Position numbers and translations under genes: made by a program
In this document: one piece after another, positions 21,955 to 32,578 of the stretch
Numbering within the stretch: position 1 is the first letter of the stretch
How the letters are laid out: the number at the start of each line of letters is the position of its first letter
The notes under the pieces: model-generated
Told to the model about the DNA's origin: nothing
Database searches by the model: none
What the model saw: only the letters and a program-made list of their open reading frames with translations
From: Megalonaias nervosa
Lineage: Eukaryota; Mollusca; Bivalvia; Unionida; Unionidae
NCBI GenBank assembly: GCA_016617855.1
Contig: JAECUM010000809.1
Coordinates: 62,001 to 126,000 of the forward strand
Reading direction: 5' to 3'
DNA length: 64,000 bases

Positions 21955-22431
21955 ATGTGTCAGATTGAATTAAAAAATATTATCGACGATTATACAGTAA
22001 AAGTAAAAAAATATCACAGACGTATGGTTGTCATTGATATAATTGTTTACTCAGTTTCTGCTGTTATTGCTGGAGCCAGATTATTATTATCAACAATAAC
22101 AATGACGGCGCCTGCAGTTGTAACAATTATCGTTTCAACTTCAACGACTATCGCAGGCAATCTCAGTATTATCGCTAAGAAGACATCTGCATGTACAAAT
22201 ACTAAATTACACGAGTATATAATAAAATTACATACAGCAACAACAGCCTATTCTAAATTATCGTCATATATTTCGTTGTATCTTAATGATGGTAAAATAT
22301 CTGCTGAGGAGTTCGCAACGATAATGAAAACCTATGATGAAGCATTCAGAATCGCTAGCGATTCTAATGACAAAGTCACTCACAATAGCCAAGGCGAAAA
22401 AATAGAGAATTCAATAATAACAATAATAATA
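21955..22431 (+). CDS. Small membrane protein with DGKIS-EE-F motif (copy B)
   Basis: The first about 30 residues are charged (KVKKYHRRM). A long hydrophobic region of about 65 residues (IIVYSVSAVIAGARLLLS, then PAVVTIIVSTSTTIAGNLSI) is probably two membrane helices. The C-terminal part is helical with LNDGKISAEEFATIMKTYDE. The layout of hydrophobic hairpin plus a DGKIS-D/E-EEF segment recurs in virus-like elements of many invertebrates. Here the frame runs without a stop into the next gene, whose ATG at 22432 I take as the real boundary; in copy E the homologue has its own stop. Function unknown; possibly a virion or inner-membrane protein. Confidence 0.6.
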
Positions 22432-23915
22432 ATGACTGAGTCCTCAACAGCGTCGAGAGAATTACTTCAACAGATCGTCACTAATACAGCACCGTCAAAA
22501 ACTACAATGATATCATTAAGTTCGACCAATCCTGAGTTTAGCATAACTTTCCAACCGCAATTCCAGCAAAAGAAATAGCATTAGCACAATTACAAGTTTA
22601 TTATAGCTGGCCAAATATTAGATCAAAACCATTCGGTGGATTACAGCTGAATAATTCATTAGTATTTGCAAATAAGAATAAGCCTGATGGAACCCCTGAC
22701 TGGCAAGTAGTTAACATTCCAGCGGGCAGTTATCAAATAGAACAGATCAACGATGAATTCCAGCGCAGAATTAAATCTATTACAAGAAAAGAATCGAAAA
22801 TAGCAATTACTGCCTATGAACCAAGATTATCAGCGGCAATTGAAATAAATTCTCCTGATTATTCTGTAGATATTTATCAAAGTTTGATTAGATCAGTATT
22901 AGGTTGGCCTGAAGTTAAACCAGTTTATCAAGGACCACCTGAACCACAACGATCTGATTTCGTTACAGATAAAAGAATATTTATAAAACTTCCAGAATAT
23001 AGAAAAAATGAATATCCATGGTCAAGAGGAGAAAGATATATTAATAAAATTGAAACCTATTTTACAAAAAAACATTGATGGTAAAAAAGGTAAAGTAATA
23101 ATACTTGATGTTGCATTAATTAACTCATTTTCTAGTCTGATTAAATCTGAGCATGAACGTGTACTTAATGATCTACGAAATTTATTTTCCAGCATTAACA
23201 CTTCCTACAATGATGATTTAAAAAATCAGGTAATTGAAACAATACAACATTTGAATCAAGTTGCATCAGACTTAGAATATATGAATAAGGCTATCGTTGA
23301 CAGAGAAAAATTATTAATAAATCCATCGACAGATAAATATGTGGTAAATCATATGTTAATGAAGACAGCCTAATTCAGCGTGTTCCACTTAATCGTCTAT
23401 TTAAAACAGTATTTCTTAAACATTATGGAATTACAGAAGAACAATTACCAACATTTATAATTCCAGGATTTAATCATGAAGAGCTAAAGAAATCAGTCAA
23501 TGATTTTATTGATGAAAACTTTAAAAGAATATGTGATTCATGGAGAAAATTAATCCCACCATCAACCATTCTTAAATATAATAATGATCCACATGGTGGA
23601 GGCTGCCATATTTCTCCTGGTATTGTTAATATAACATCAACGATCGCAGTCAGTCTAGTATGTGATGTAATTGATGGTAGCTATCAAGTAGATCTTGAAA
23701 AATCCACTCAAGCTCAACAAGGATATATATTATATTCATTCAGTCCTCAAGCACCCCCTGGGTGGTTAATTGTATCTGAGCCATTTAATCCAGTTTATCT
23801 ACGTGTACATAATTCGCTATTATCAAGGATGCATTTCAGGCTTACTGACCAGGCTGGACACCTGTTGGATCTAAGACAAGAATCAATGAATTTTAATCTA
23901 TATGTAAGCTCATAG
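22432..23915 (+). pseudogene. Penton/surface-like structural protein, three breaks (copy B)
   Basis: About 490 codons over several frames. The N-terminal domain has LQVYYSWPNIRSKPF, NIPAGSYQIEQINDE and SVLGWPEVKP. This pattern (IP-GSY-I--IN--- then LGW/F) marks a widespread structural protein of invertebrate adintovirus-like elements. A central helical region spans about 23080-23350. The C-terminal beta-domain has PPGWLIVSEPFNPVYLRV, MHFRLTDQAG and LLDLRQESMNF, again typical of the family. Frameshifts are near 22560, 23065 and 23365. By size, single-copy status and cassette position I infer a penton-like or vertex protein. The copy E homologue begins at 63444. Confidence 0.7.
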
Positions 23916-25445
23916 AACGTCTGAGTAAATTATAAAAATAAAAAAAATAATCTGATTCTGAAATAATATTTTTTTTTACTGATTTTTCATAATCTGATGG
24001 GCTAAATGGTACTCTGATTAATGAAATGGTTACAAATTCTTTAATCTGATGGGTTAAACAGTACTCAATCATTAAAATCTGAATAATAATCAATTCCTAT
24101 TGAGGCAATTGTACATATAATGAAGCGAGATAACTCTGTACTCTTGGTAGAGTAAATTAAGCAATTATCCCCCTTGTTACTACGTTTGATTTATAAGATC
24201 ACGAAGATATCTTGTTTTCTTTAATTATTTAAGGATTTATTTGTTCTCTGTATGCAATTAGCTGTCACTGGAGCAATAATTTGTAATAGAAAAGGATATT
24301 TATGCACCTTTTGACTCTGATGACTTTAAATCATGTCGGTTTTTATACAAGTGCGTCAATATTACAAATCAGAGTTATTTTTAGCCCTTATAAACACAGC
24401 TGTATTATATATATGTATTTTAACCTAGCAAACGAGAACTTATACAGAAAATGTAATGTGCGATTATTTTATGAATTGTGTTTGAAAATTGAAATAAATT
24501 CATGCTACAGTTCTACAATAACTGATTTTATTCTCTACGTCAAGTGTGGCATGTTACATATATATATCTGCATGTACAAGGTGTGGCATGTTATATTGAT
24601 CTGAATGTACTCTTCAGCTGTTTAGAATTATCGTATTTTATGAAGTGTGTTTGTAAATTGAAGTAAATCTACACTGCAGTTTGCAATAATTGTGATTTTA
24701 TTCAGAATCAAAATATACTAATAAATACAAGTCCAGAGTTATCACATGTGAGACAGTGTAAATAGTTATATACTTAAATTTAACTATATATTCATAACAG
24801 GTTGATAGCCATGGGGTTAAGGCATTTGTGTGTGGATCCACTAGTGTAGACTCTGTGTGTTCGAGTCTCCAAAAATGCTAAAGATATATTATCTTGCATT
24901 CGGCAAGAGATGCTATTAATTGGGGGGACCCAGAGAATTTCCTCGACATCCACAACAGACAAAATACACTCTCCTATCATACACCCTTGTGGTGGGTGTA
25001 CTTTTGCACTCCCCGGGGTTTTGTATGGGGGGAGAGTGTACAAAATCTGTTGGACGTAGACAACGTTCCCCCGTCATCACCATTTGTATATATTCATACA
25101 ATCATATAATTATGTGTTTGTGCCATCCGCAAAAAATATGATCAAAATCATAATCATATGCATATATAATCATAATCATACAATTATATGTTCATTAGGA
25201 TAAGTTTAGGATAAGTTTATATTTGTGCCGTCTGCAAAAAATATAATCATAACCATATATATATATATAATCATAATCATACAATCAAAAAAACAGTCCC
25301 TCTCTGAACTTCTGAGCCTGCTAGAATGTTGTTTGGCAATCTAGGGGTTCACATGGGGTTATGGGGACTACTATTTTTATAATCTGATTCAGAATTATTC
25401 AGAAACTGATTATTATTTTTATTTTAAAGAAGTATTTATTATATA
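23916..25445. other. 1.5-kb noncoding gap between structural and replication modules of B
   Basis: No viral gene was recognised. The stretch holds a direct repeat (CTGATGGGCTAAATGGTACTC near 23995 and a close copy near 24047), two AT-rich similar segments near 24470 and 24640, a foldback at about 24920-25075 and ATAATCATAATC-type low complexity at 25140-25285. It may include a separate insertion or the element's own regulatory/origin region. Confidence 0.5.
24920..25075. repeat. Foldback repeat inside element B
   Basis: The left arm (about 24940-24975, with ACAGACAAAATACACTCTCC) pairs with the right arm (about 25030-25060, GGAGAGTGTACAAAATCTGT). A smaller internal hairpin ACACCCTTGTGGTGGGTGT lies at about 24980-25000. 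The arms are imperfect. A nested MITE-like insertion or an element origin are both possible. Confidence 0.55.
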
Positions 25446-25900
25446 ATGAACTATGAAAATATTAATAATATTATTTCTGCTATTGAAAAATTAAAACATG
25501 ACGGAATAAAGATATCTGATAATCTTCATCCTCAGAAAATTATGTGCGATTTGAATCATTACAACAACGAAAATTCGAGAATAAATACACATTGCCATCC
25601 AATTATAGATTCATGAAATTAATTTGTCAGTCTATGTTAGAATCCTTGGCAATGGTAAACGACACACAGGTGAAGCTATTTGCACCTCTTGCACGTTCAA
25701 TCGAAAAGATTAGATCCGAATTGTCTCATGAGTACGAAAGAAAAAAGATTGTGGACAATCGTGTAATGCAATTGAGAAAGATTATGTTATTTGATTCTGT
25801 CATAGGTGAAACAAGTGACACTGAGAGCAGCGACAGTGAAGGTGGGCCCCTTGACGGAGTCAAGGTGGTGATAGCTAAACAAAACCCATGGCAAAATTGA
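25446..25900 (+). pseudogene. Unassigned viral protein, one frameshift (copy B)
   Basis: The start lies in TATAATG; a short N-terminal part (ENINNIISAIEKLKHDGIKI) is joined by a frameshift near 25540 to a 118-codon helical part containing FMKLICQSMLESLAMVND and ARSIEKIRSELSHEYERKK. The tail is acidic and serine-rich (SDTESSDSEG), the type often seen in DNA-mimicking or phosphorylated viral proteins. I recognise no family and see no homologue in the other copies. It faces the convergent HNH gene. Confidence 0.45.
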
Positions 25901-25983
25901 CAGAGTTGAACTATACAGTAAAAAAAATATTTATTTATTCTGTTTTTTTTTGTATTTTAAATACCATTGACTCATCTACAGAG

Positions 25984-26511
25984 TTATGTTGTTTCATTAT
26001 CTGACACAGTGGGGATATACTGAAATATAATCAGCTGATCATATTTTATTGAATATGTAGAAGTTTGTATATTATCTGCGACATGTTTTACTGAAGCAGG
26101 ATTGATACCAAAATATTTGGCAGCTGCATTTATTGATGGAAAAGTTATTTCTTGGCCTGTCTGTGTATTTACAGACCTAATAACTCTTGCGTTCTTACAA
26201 TAATTATTAACGCCATTTTTTCCAAACTTGCAATTCTGACTTTGTGTAACAATTCATAAATTATTTAAGGAGTTATCAAGTTTATTACCATTGATGTGAT
26301 CAATTACAAATCCATTTTTAATCAATCCAAAATTACATTCATAGATGAATTTATGTGATAAATAATGGTTTTTCCCAGCACGAAATTTAAGATAACCAGT
26401 ATTAATGATATTACCGACTGGTTTTTTTAATCGACAGTGCCTGATTACACCATCTCGAGACGCTTCATAATTTTTAATTATGGGATGCGTTACAAATTCT
26501 TTTTGCTCCAT
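25984..26511 (-). pseudogene. HNH endonuclease with NUMOD1-type end, one nonsense codon (copy B)
   Basis: Minus strand, about 175 codons. The NUMOD4-like start (ITHPIIKNYEASRDG type) is followed by HNH_3 motifs LSHKFIYECNF and VIDHINGNKLDNSLNNL. A stop at 26254-26256 follows, then the frame continues with TQSQN, IRSVNTQTGQEITFPSINAA and AAKYFGINP (NUMOD1). This is a freestanding homing-type endonuclease homologous to the copy A gene at 4515-5325, although the surrounding modules differ. It is placed between the unassigned 25446 gene and the Cys-rich gene. Confidence 0.75.
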
Positions 26512-26631
26512 TTATATAATAATATTATTTGTCTAAATCATTATTTTGAAATTCTAGCGAGATAATCTTCTGCAGTTTTTATAGGAGATTTACCTGACAA
26601 TGTCAAGGTATTATTTTTTTTTATCATAGTA

Positions 26632-26845
26632 TCATTTTAGTTCTCTATATTTTTTACCGCTGCATTTTACACACAACTGAGTTTTTCCTCTGACTCCAAC
26701 ACCACATTGCACACACGGTTTTGGTCCTAGACTTGCATGTCTAACATTTTGCATATGGTAGCCACAGAATTCATTTACACATGCTTTGTTACAAGGAGAA
26801 GTATATCCGATCATAAGCCAATTACATGGATTCTTTGTTTGAATC

Positions 26846-26847
<2 letters not shown>
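26632..26847 (-). CDS. 71-residue Cys-rich zinc-ribbon-like protein (copy B)
   Basis: The intact minus-strand frame begins in TATAATG beside an (AT)n tract. It has four cysteine pairs: CNKAC, CGYH, CVQCG and CVKCSG, typical of a small zinc-binding protein. The N-terminal NPCNWLMIGYTSPCNKACVN region and the basic end KKYRELK suggest nucleic-acid contact. Transcription-factor or late-regulator functions are common for such viral proteins, but none can be assigned here. It is divergent from the polymerase gene at 26947. Confidence 0.55.

Positions 26848-26910
<63 letters not shown>
26847..26910. repeat. (AT)n microsatellite
   Basis: A run of alternating A and T of about 62 bp sits between the divergent starts of the Cys-rich gene and the polymerase. 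It probably grew from an originally TATA-like promoter region. Confidence 0.8.
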
Positions 26911-26946
26911 TAAAATTCAATTTAAATATTTGTCTTAATTATAATA

Positions 26947-29214
26947 ATGGAGGAATTATCCGCCATTGAGCCTTCCGCAGTCTCAGCGGGAACTAGATTT
27001 GATCTTGACAGACTACCAGAATATAAATTTAATGCTTCGATGCAAGATCTAGATTTAACAAATAAGGATATAACTAAACGTATCCGTGAAGCCAAGGAGG
27101 AATTTCGTGATGATGGTGCGGCTCATGTGTGGTCAACATTTAGGATCGGAAATATTATCGATACTGTAATGAATGACAAACGAGGAAGAATGATTATTAA
27201 CCACCTTGATGTTCAAAAATATTTTATTTTAATAAAATTTATTGTAAGGACAGACGACGATACTTGGATTATCCGTGACAAGCGTGATCCAGTCCGCATA
27301 CAGTCGGGAAATAATATTGTTCTCTTAAATAATAAATCCAAACCCGGAGTACTCACTGGTATTGACAAACCATACTATGAACGAGAGTACCATGTGACTG
27401 CGGTTGTCTATGCAATATATCCGCAGAATAATAAACCTAACGTTGGGGATCTCAAACCGATGAGACTGTCAGAATCAAGAATAAACTGTGTAGCTGAACG
27501 AGTTACAGAACACTTCACAAACGCGATACGTGGTAATGGTTTAACAGATTTACGACGTAAAAAAATAAATACATGGGCAGAAGCAGTTAAAGATACTGGA
27601 GCATCTATTAAAGATGTTGCTGAGCTGGGAAAGATATTAAAATTTCCAATAACAGTGAAGACGTTAACAGGAGAGATTTTATATAAATCGAAATATGAAT
27701 CAAGAGGAGCTTCGATAGATATTATTGATCATAATGCGCATGCATGGACTGTGGCAGTAACAATATTTCCACGAGACAGAACAGTTAAATTTTATGATGG
27801 TCATATATTTGATTTTATTAGAAATATCAGTAAAAGAGACCCTGTATCAGTTTGGGTGTTTCAAAGTTCAGAATATGATTATTATGATCAGTTTGTACGG
27901 CCCGGTGGGGATATTTATCGTACAGAAACTCTTCATGAAGAAATGAAAAATCTTGCATTAAAATATACTTCTGACGATGTCAAGGTTGGACAATTACTAA
28001 ATAATTGTTTTGCCATTCCATCAGTTGCTGCTCACTTTGCTCAGGAGAAAACTAAATGGAAACCAACACGATTGGAATTTCTTGAAGATGTCCAGAAAAG
28101 TTGTATTGAATATGGACACGGTGGATTATGGAATACTAAATATGATTATAGCGACGTTATCGCAATTGATATGGTAGCATGTTATCCTGGAAGTTTTCTT
28201 GGATGCGGAGTGTGTTCTAAATACTTTAAGAGATTTGGACATCCATCACATGAGATGACCAGAGTTGCGATAAACGGACCCTTACCACATTTTGACTTAA
28301 CCGGATTCGCATATATAGAATCATTCAAGTTTACGGAAAATCTCCATCCGATTACTTATGCTTCGTTTGGAAAACATTTTTCAGAAAAATGTTGGGTTCC
28401 AATAGTACTATTACGATATATGCTCGATGCTGGAATTTTAATGTCATTAAAGGTAAATGAAGCGATTATATTGTATCGTCCACAGAAACAAGTTTGGTTA
28501 CCAGAACCGGATAGATTTAATATTGATGATATCAAGAAAGAATTTCCTGATCTTAATGAAGATGACATTGTTAAAATATATAAATGCAGGAAAGAAAGCG
28601 ATGAGAAACTTGCAAAAGATCTTGGTAGAAAGATAATCGGTAAATTTACACAAGGAGGATCATATGATCATAAACGACACTGTACAAAATTAATTATGGA
28701 CGATGCTGAACTTGATTTTATAATTGCTGATACAATGGATAAAAACACATTTATAAGCCGATGTAATGCTTATTTATCAGACGGAACCAAACTAGGTACA
28801 ATTGTGAGCTATATTAATAGCGACTCACCGCAGTTTACTCACTTAAGATCTTCAATGCTAGCCTATGTTTCGATAAATCTACTGTCGATGATAAATAGAT
28901 TTCCTTATTACGCTGTCAGAGTTGCTATGGATTCGTTGTATATACATAAAAAATATACAGATTTGTTAAAACCATTACTCGGTAATGGTGAATGGGGATC
29001 ATGGAGAATAAAGAAAGAAAACATACTTAGTTATTCTGAATCTGCCGACGTTGAAATTAAGGAAATATATTACAAAAATAATCAAATATCAGAATTGTCA
29101 TCAGCACCATCTGTATATGATCCTGTGGCTAGACATAAGACTGTTTATCTTAATGGATGTGGTAAAACAACTCGTGCGATTAAATTATTCCTGAACAACC
29201 ATTCAGATATATAA
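26947..29214 (+). CDS. Divergent family B DNA polymerase, N-terminal part of a polymerase-helicase (copy B)
   Basis: The 755-residue open frame has a long N-terminal region (with DHNAHAWTVAV near residue 262) and the palm of a family B polymerase. Motif A is VIAIDMVACYPGSF at about residue 405; a candidate motif B region is GRKIIGKFTQGG at about 562-575; motif C is VRVAMDSLYIH at about 658, where only one of the two usual aspartates (DTDS) remains. The end carries a Walker A-like LNGCGKTTRAIKLF, and the next frame continues as an SF1 helicase. The stop at 29214 sits at a frameshift, so the native product was very probably a polymerase-helicase fusion. It is unlike the Polinton polymerase of copy A and replaces it functionally. 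Confidence 0.75.
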   Translation: MEELSAIEPSAVSAGTRFDLDRLPEYKFNASMQDLDLTNKDITKRIREAKEEFRDDGAAHVWSTFRIGNIIDTVMNDKRGRMIINHLDVQKYFILIKFIVRTDDDTWIIRDKRDPVRIQSGNNIVLLNNKSKPGVLTGIDKPYYEREYHVTAVVYAIYPQNNKPNVGDLKPMRLSESRINCVAERVTEHFTNAIRGNGLTDLRRKKINTWAEAVKDTGASIKDVAELGKILKFPITVKTLTGEILYKSKYESRGASIDIIDHNAHAWTVAVTIFPRDRTVKFYDGHIFDFIRNISKRDPVSVWVFQSSEYDYYDQFVRPGGDIYRTETLHEEMKNLALKYTSDDVKVGQLLNNCFAIPSVAAHFAQEKTKWKPTRLEFLEDVQKSCIEYGHGGLWNTKYDYSDVIAIDMVACYPGSFLGCGVCSKYFKRFGHPSHEMTRVAINGPLPHFDLTGFAYIESFKFTENLHPITYASFGKHFSEKCWVPIVLLRYMLDAGILMSLKVNEAIILYRPQKQVWLPEPDRFNIDDIKKEFPDLNEDDIVKIYKCRKESDEKLAKDLGRKIIGKFTQGGSYDHKRHCTKLIMDDAELDFIIADTMDKNTFISRCNAYLSDGTKLGTIVSYINSDSPQFTHLRSSMLAYVSINLLSMINRFPYYAVRVAMDSLYIHKKYTDLLKPLLGNGEWGSWRIKKENILSYSESADVEIKEIYYKNNQISELSSAPSVYDPVARHKTVYLNGCGKTTRAIKLFLNNHSDI

Positions 29215-30149
29215 TTGTTTTGACACCGGCACATAAACTCGCCAGAGAAATAAAAGAACGAGGAGTAAAATCATGTACATATCATAGTTTCTTCAGATGG
29301 TGTGGAGACACATGGACTCCTGAGCGAATGGGTGAGAAATATATACCTAAAAATATTATCTGGGACGAGGTAGACACGGTGTCTTTAGAAATATTGAAAA
29401 CATTTCTTGATTGGTTATTGACAAAGAATACTGTTGTAATAATGTGTGGTGATCATGGTCAACCACCACCCTTTATTGAACAGTCACCACATGAATGGCT
29501 GAAGAATAATGTAGATTATTATGAAGAAATAAATGATGACCATAGAGCTATTGATGAACCGCTGAAAGAACTTAAAAGGTTAATCAGACTACAGCCAGAT
29601 AAAATACAATGTGAGATAATGCGTAAAGTAATTCCAGAAACTACAATGAATGATTTTTTGAATTTATGGAGATCTGCTGATTTGATAGTCGCAAGTAGAA
29701 AGATAGTTCGTGATGAACTGCAAGAGAAATTATTTCAGTTACATAAAGAAAAATTTTCAGATCTACCTGTACCATTATGTTATCGCCCAGCAGATACTCG
29801 ACGACAGAATATTGATGTTGAAATTCCTGGTGGTGGGATACAAAATCTTGTCTTGAATGATATTGTTTTGGTTGCTGTTGATGTTGTTGAGAATGCGCTG
29901 AGTATGGATAAATCTCCATGGACGTTAGGATACGCTATAACGATTCACTCGTCACAAGGATTAACTATTTCTGATACAAATGTCTGGATTGTAGATGATC
30001 GGATCGAATGGTCAAATTTAGTCTATCTTGCAGTATCTCGTGTCAAAAGAATATCTCAACTGCATAGGGTTATTATGAATTTTACAGAAAATTATGATCA
30101 AACTGTTAGTAATGACGTAATAAGAAAAAAACTATCTGGTTATAAGTAA
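29215..30149 (+). pseudogene. SF1 (Pif1/RecD-like) helicase, C-terminal part of polymerase fusion (copy B)
   Basis: Motifs follow in order: Walker B IIWDEVDTVS (about 29360), motif III VVIMCGDHGQPPP (about 29430-29470), motif V TIHSSQGLTISD (about 29940) and motif VI VYLAVSRVKRISQL (about 30020). This is the UvrD_C_2/Pif1-RecD arrangement of superfamily 1 helicases, which unwind DNA ahead of the polymerase. Walker A lies upstream in the other frame, so this is not an independent gene but the continuation of 26947 after a single-base-class frameshift. The canonical glycine before the Walker A core also looks missing, perhaps a small in-frame loss. The frame ends at a TAA, with HNH coding sequence beyond it. 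Confidence 0.8.
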
Positions 30150-30404
30150 TGTGACAAAAAAAATAATCGTGACTTTGATATTGATACTGAATTTATTATA
30201 ACACTAAAACAACGACAGAATAATCATTGTGCAAGCTGTAACTGTAATATGTTATGGCAATATTCGAATAATAATCCAAGACAATTTACCATAGACAGAA
30301 TTAATAGTGATCTTGGTCATACACGTGATAATGTGATGCTGACCTGTCTTGAATGTAATCGACGTCGGGGCGCTGGACGCCCTGGTGCTAATTTACATAA
30401 GTGA
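30150..30404 (+). CDS. Zinc-binding HNH domain in frame with the helicase (copy B)
   Basis: Directly after the helicase TAA, and in the same frame, 84 codons remain open. They encode LKQRQNNHCASCNCNML, QFTIDRINSDLGHTRDNV and LTCLECNRRRGAG. This is the Cx2C-(x)n-DRI-GH-N-Cx2CN signature of zinc-containing HNH nucleases. It has no start of its own close to the domain, so it was probably the C-terminal domain of a polymerase-helicase-HNH protein, with the TAA a later mutation or a readthrough point. It overlaps the convergent integrase end by 12 bp. Confidence 0.7.
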   Translation, partial: CDKKNNRDFDIDTEFIITLKQRQNNHCASCNCNMLWQYSNNNPRQFTIDRINSDLGHTRDNVMLTCLECNRRRGAGRPGANLHK

Positions 30405-31371
30405 AGGTGGTGGCAATTGTGTGTCTTTAGGAATTACTTGTAATTGTTCACGTACAAATCCACGTTGAGGAGCAGTTGAATCTAGTCTGTAGATTGCAGG
30501 TCTACCAGTGGATCTTACCATGCTAGAAATTTTATGTGTAGTCACACTCCAGATAGGATCAGTTGCTCTTTTTTTACCACCTTCAAGTTCACCAGGTTCA
30601 TATAAATATCTTACAGTTACATTACCTAATACTGGTTGAGAGGAAGATTCACGTTGGTGTATTGGTATATATTTTTTTGTGATCGCATTAGAAGGTTTCA
30701 TGGAAGTTGCACGAGTAATTTCATTATTTAACGCAGCTATCACACCTGGTAATCTTGCAACCCATTCTCGAGATCTTTCCCCCGACTTAAAGTCAGTAGA
30801 TATTTCCCTTGCATATTGATATCCAAATAACCGCTCAGCAAGTGTTCGATTAAATCGTTCAAAGATTGCCTGATCACGATGAATTTCAGTGTGTCCTCGT
30901 CTGATTTTAACGTTATGTTTATTCATCAACGATAATACTGCACCAAGAAATTCTTTACCAGGATCAGCTTGTAATAATTGTGGCCATCGTAGACCACCAC
31001 GTTGATAAATTCGCTCAAACGCAGATGCAACTTCAGATGCTGTCTTTGTTGATAATGGTTCCGCTTCCTTATATCTACTTGCAACGTCAACGACAGTCAA
31101 TGCGTATTTGTATGTGCGTGATTGACGTCTACCAATTTAATGGTGTCATGTGGTAAAAATAAAATATCTGCTTGATGAACTTCATTAGGGGTGCTGACAT
31201 CAAAATGTGCGTACTGAATTTTTTAGGTGGTGGTAGATAAATTTGCCATATTGCCTGTCGTGCTAACCACGCTGCAGCAACAGAACGTGAGACTTTTGCT
31301 GCTTCAGCAAGTTTAGTAATCGCTGCTTTGCCTCTCCAATATCCTCTTGGGCTATAATAAATGGATTCCAT
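30393..31371 (-). pseudogene. Retroviral-type integrase, second lineage, broken (copy B)
   Basis: Minus strand; the start at 31371 lies in TATAATG. The N-terminal helical part (YYSPRGYWRGKAAITKLAEA) is a zinc-less HTH-like head, followed by the rve core with the acidic triad in LTVVDVASRYKEAEP, LLQADPGKEFLGAV and AIFERFNRTLAERLFG. The C-terminal part has PAIYRLDSTAPQRGFVREQL, the conserved tail of this lineage, and no chromodomain. Frameshifts occur near 31220 and 31125. It differs from the chromodomain integrase of copy A in core sequence and tail. It is 16 bp downstream of the PLA2 gene on the same strand, so the PLA2-integrase adjacency is kept between copies. Confidence 0.85.
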
Positions 31372-31387
31372 TATAATAGTTATATAA

Positions 31388-31890
31388 TTAATTACCAGCC
31401 CCTAGGATTATTTTACCTTTCATAGCAGATTTTATTAGAAAACTAGCGAGTTTTTCTCTGACAGATTTATTGGGTATAGAATTTAATGCATGAATTAATT
31501 TTACATCTGCGAGATGCCGTTGTTGTAAATCTTTACTTTTATACGCAACATCATGAACATGACACGCTTGATCAATCTTATTTATTGGATACTCTCCTGG
31601 TCTTGGTTGATCTTGATCATCAAGTCGGATATCAAGTCGAGTTCCAGGACCACAATAATTATATCCAGGAAGATGTTTTTCCCCCGAATATTTAGCCAAT
31701 GGAGTTCCTGGTAATTTCCCCAATGAAGCAGCGATATCTCCACCGTTATTAGTCGATGAAATAAATTTATATTTTTTGTGCCACATTCTACACATTTACC
31801 TGTAATTGCACGTCTTTTATTTTTTGTTGTTATTGTTGTTAATCCAGTGGTATGGGTAGGTGCCCTACATCGAACACAATATAAATTCAT
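31388..31890 (-). pseudogene. Zinc-ribbon/phospholipase A2 virion protein, frameshifted (copy B)
   Basis: Minus strand. The N-terminal zinc ribbon has two knuckles, YCVRCRAP and KCVECGTK. After a frameshift near 31775 comes the PLA2 domain: LGKLPGTPLAKYSGEKH, the Ca-loop in YNYCGPGTRLD, and the catalytic HD-x-x-Y in CHVHDVAYKS. The end is SAMKGKIILGAGN, where I-L-G-A-G matches the adenain [MIL]xGx-G site. It is homologous to parvovirus VP1 PLA2 and to the copies at 2400 and 57276. It starts 12 bp from the divergent ATPase, sharing a short promoter. Confidence 0.8.
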
Positions 31891-31902
31891 ATTATTTATT
31901 AT

Positions 31903-32574
31903 ATGGATATAATTGACTTCTCAGCGACACGAAAACAAGAACCAGTAAAGCACCATCCAGCGCTACCGAATTCTATCAGAATTATTATAATAGGCCCATC
32001 TGGATCAGGCAAAACACAATTATTGCTTAATCTGATAATGCGATGGCTCAAATGGGATAAATTATATTTAGTAGCTCCATCTGTAGATGATCAACGGTGT
32101 TATGAAGTACTTAAAAGATTTTAATGAAAATGCAAAATTGCTGAATGAAGACGGTAATGATGTTGTTGATTTTATTACCGATATTGATGAAGCCCCATCT
32201 GTAGATGACCTAGATGGATTTATTAATAACCTCGTAGTATATGACGATATTATGTTAGATAAACAATCAAATCCAGCTCGGATATTTTCTCGAGGTAGAC
32301 ATAAAAATACTGACGTGATTTATATGTTACTCAGCGATATACACAAATTCCAAAAGTGATCAGAGATAACTGCAATATTTTAGTCGTGTTTAATGGAGTA
32401 GATAATTATACCTTACAAAATATTTATTATACTTGGTGTTCAGGGGATATGAACATGATCAAGTTTAAAAACTTCTTTTCAAAAGCACAAGCTGTTCCGT
32501 TCGGATTTATTACAATAAATTTACATGACCCAAGATCTAGATATCGTATAGGTCTGGATAAAATCTTTGGTTAA
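31903..32574 (+). pseudogene. A32/FtsK-type packaging ATPase, two frameshifts (copy B)
   Basis: The N-terminus has HHPALPNSIRIIIIG, then Walker A GPSGSGKTQLLLN at about 31996 and LYLVAPSVDDQRCYE. Walker B is LVVYDDIMLD at about 32237, followed by NPARIFSRGRHKNTDVIY, the motif-C/sensor region IRDNCNILVVFNGVDNY and a conserved end DPRSRYRIGLDKIFG. It is the DNA-packaging ATPase of the PRD1-adenovirus-like lineage, loading genomes into capsids. Frames shift near 32115 and 32330. It ends 4 bp from the right terminal repeat. Confidence 0.85.
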
Positions 32575-32578
32575 TTAT

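Noticed and set aside
29214..29220. Programmed ribosomal frameshift between polymerase and helicase
   Set aside because: No slippery heptamer or downstream structure stands out, and the other genes of B have ordinary decay frameshifts; simple mutation is more likely.
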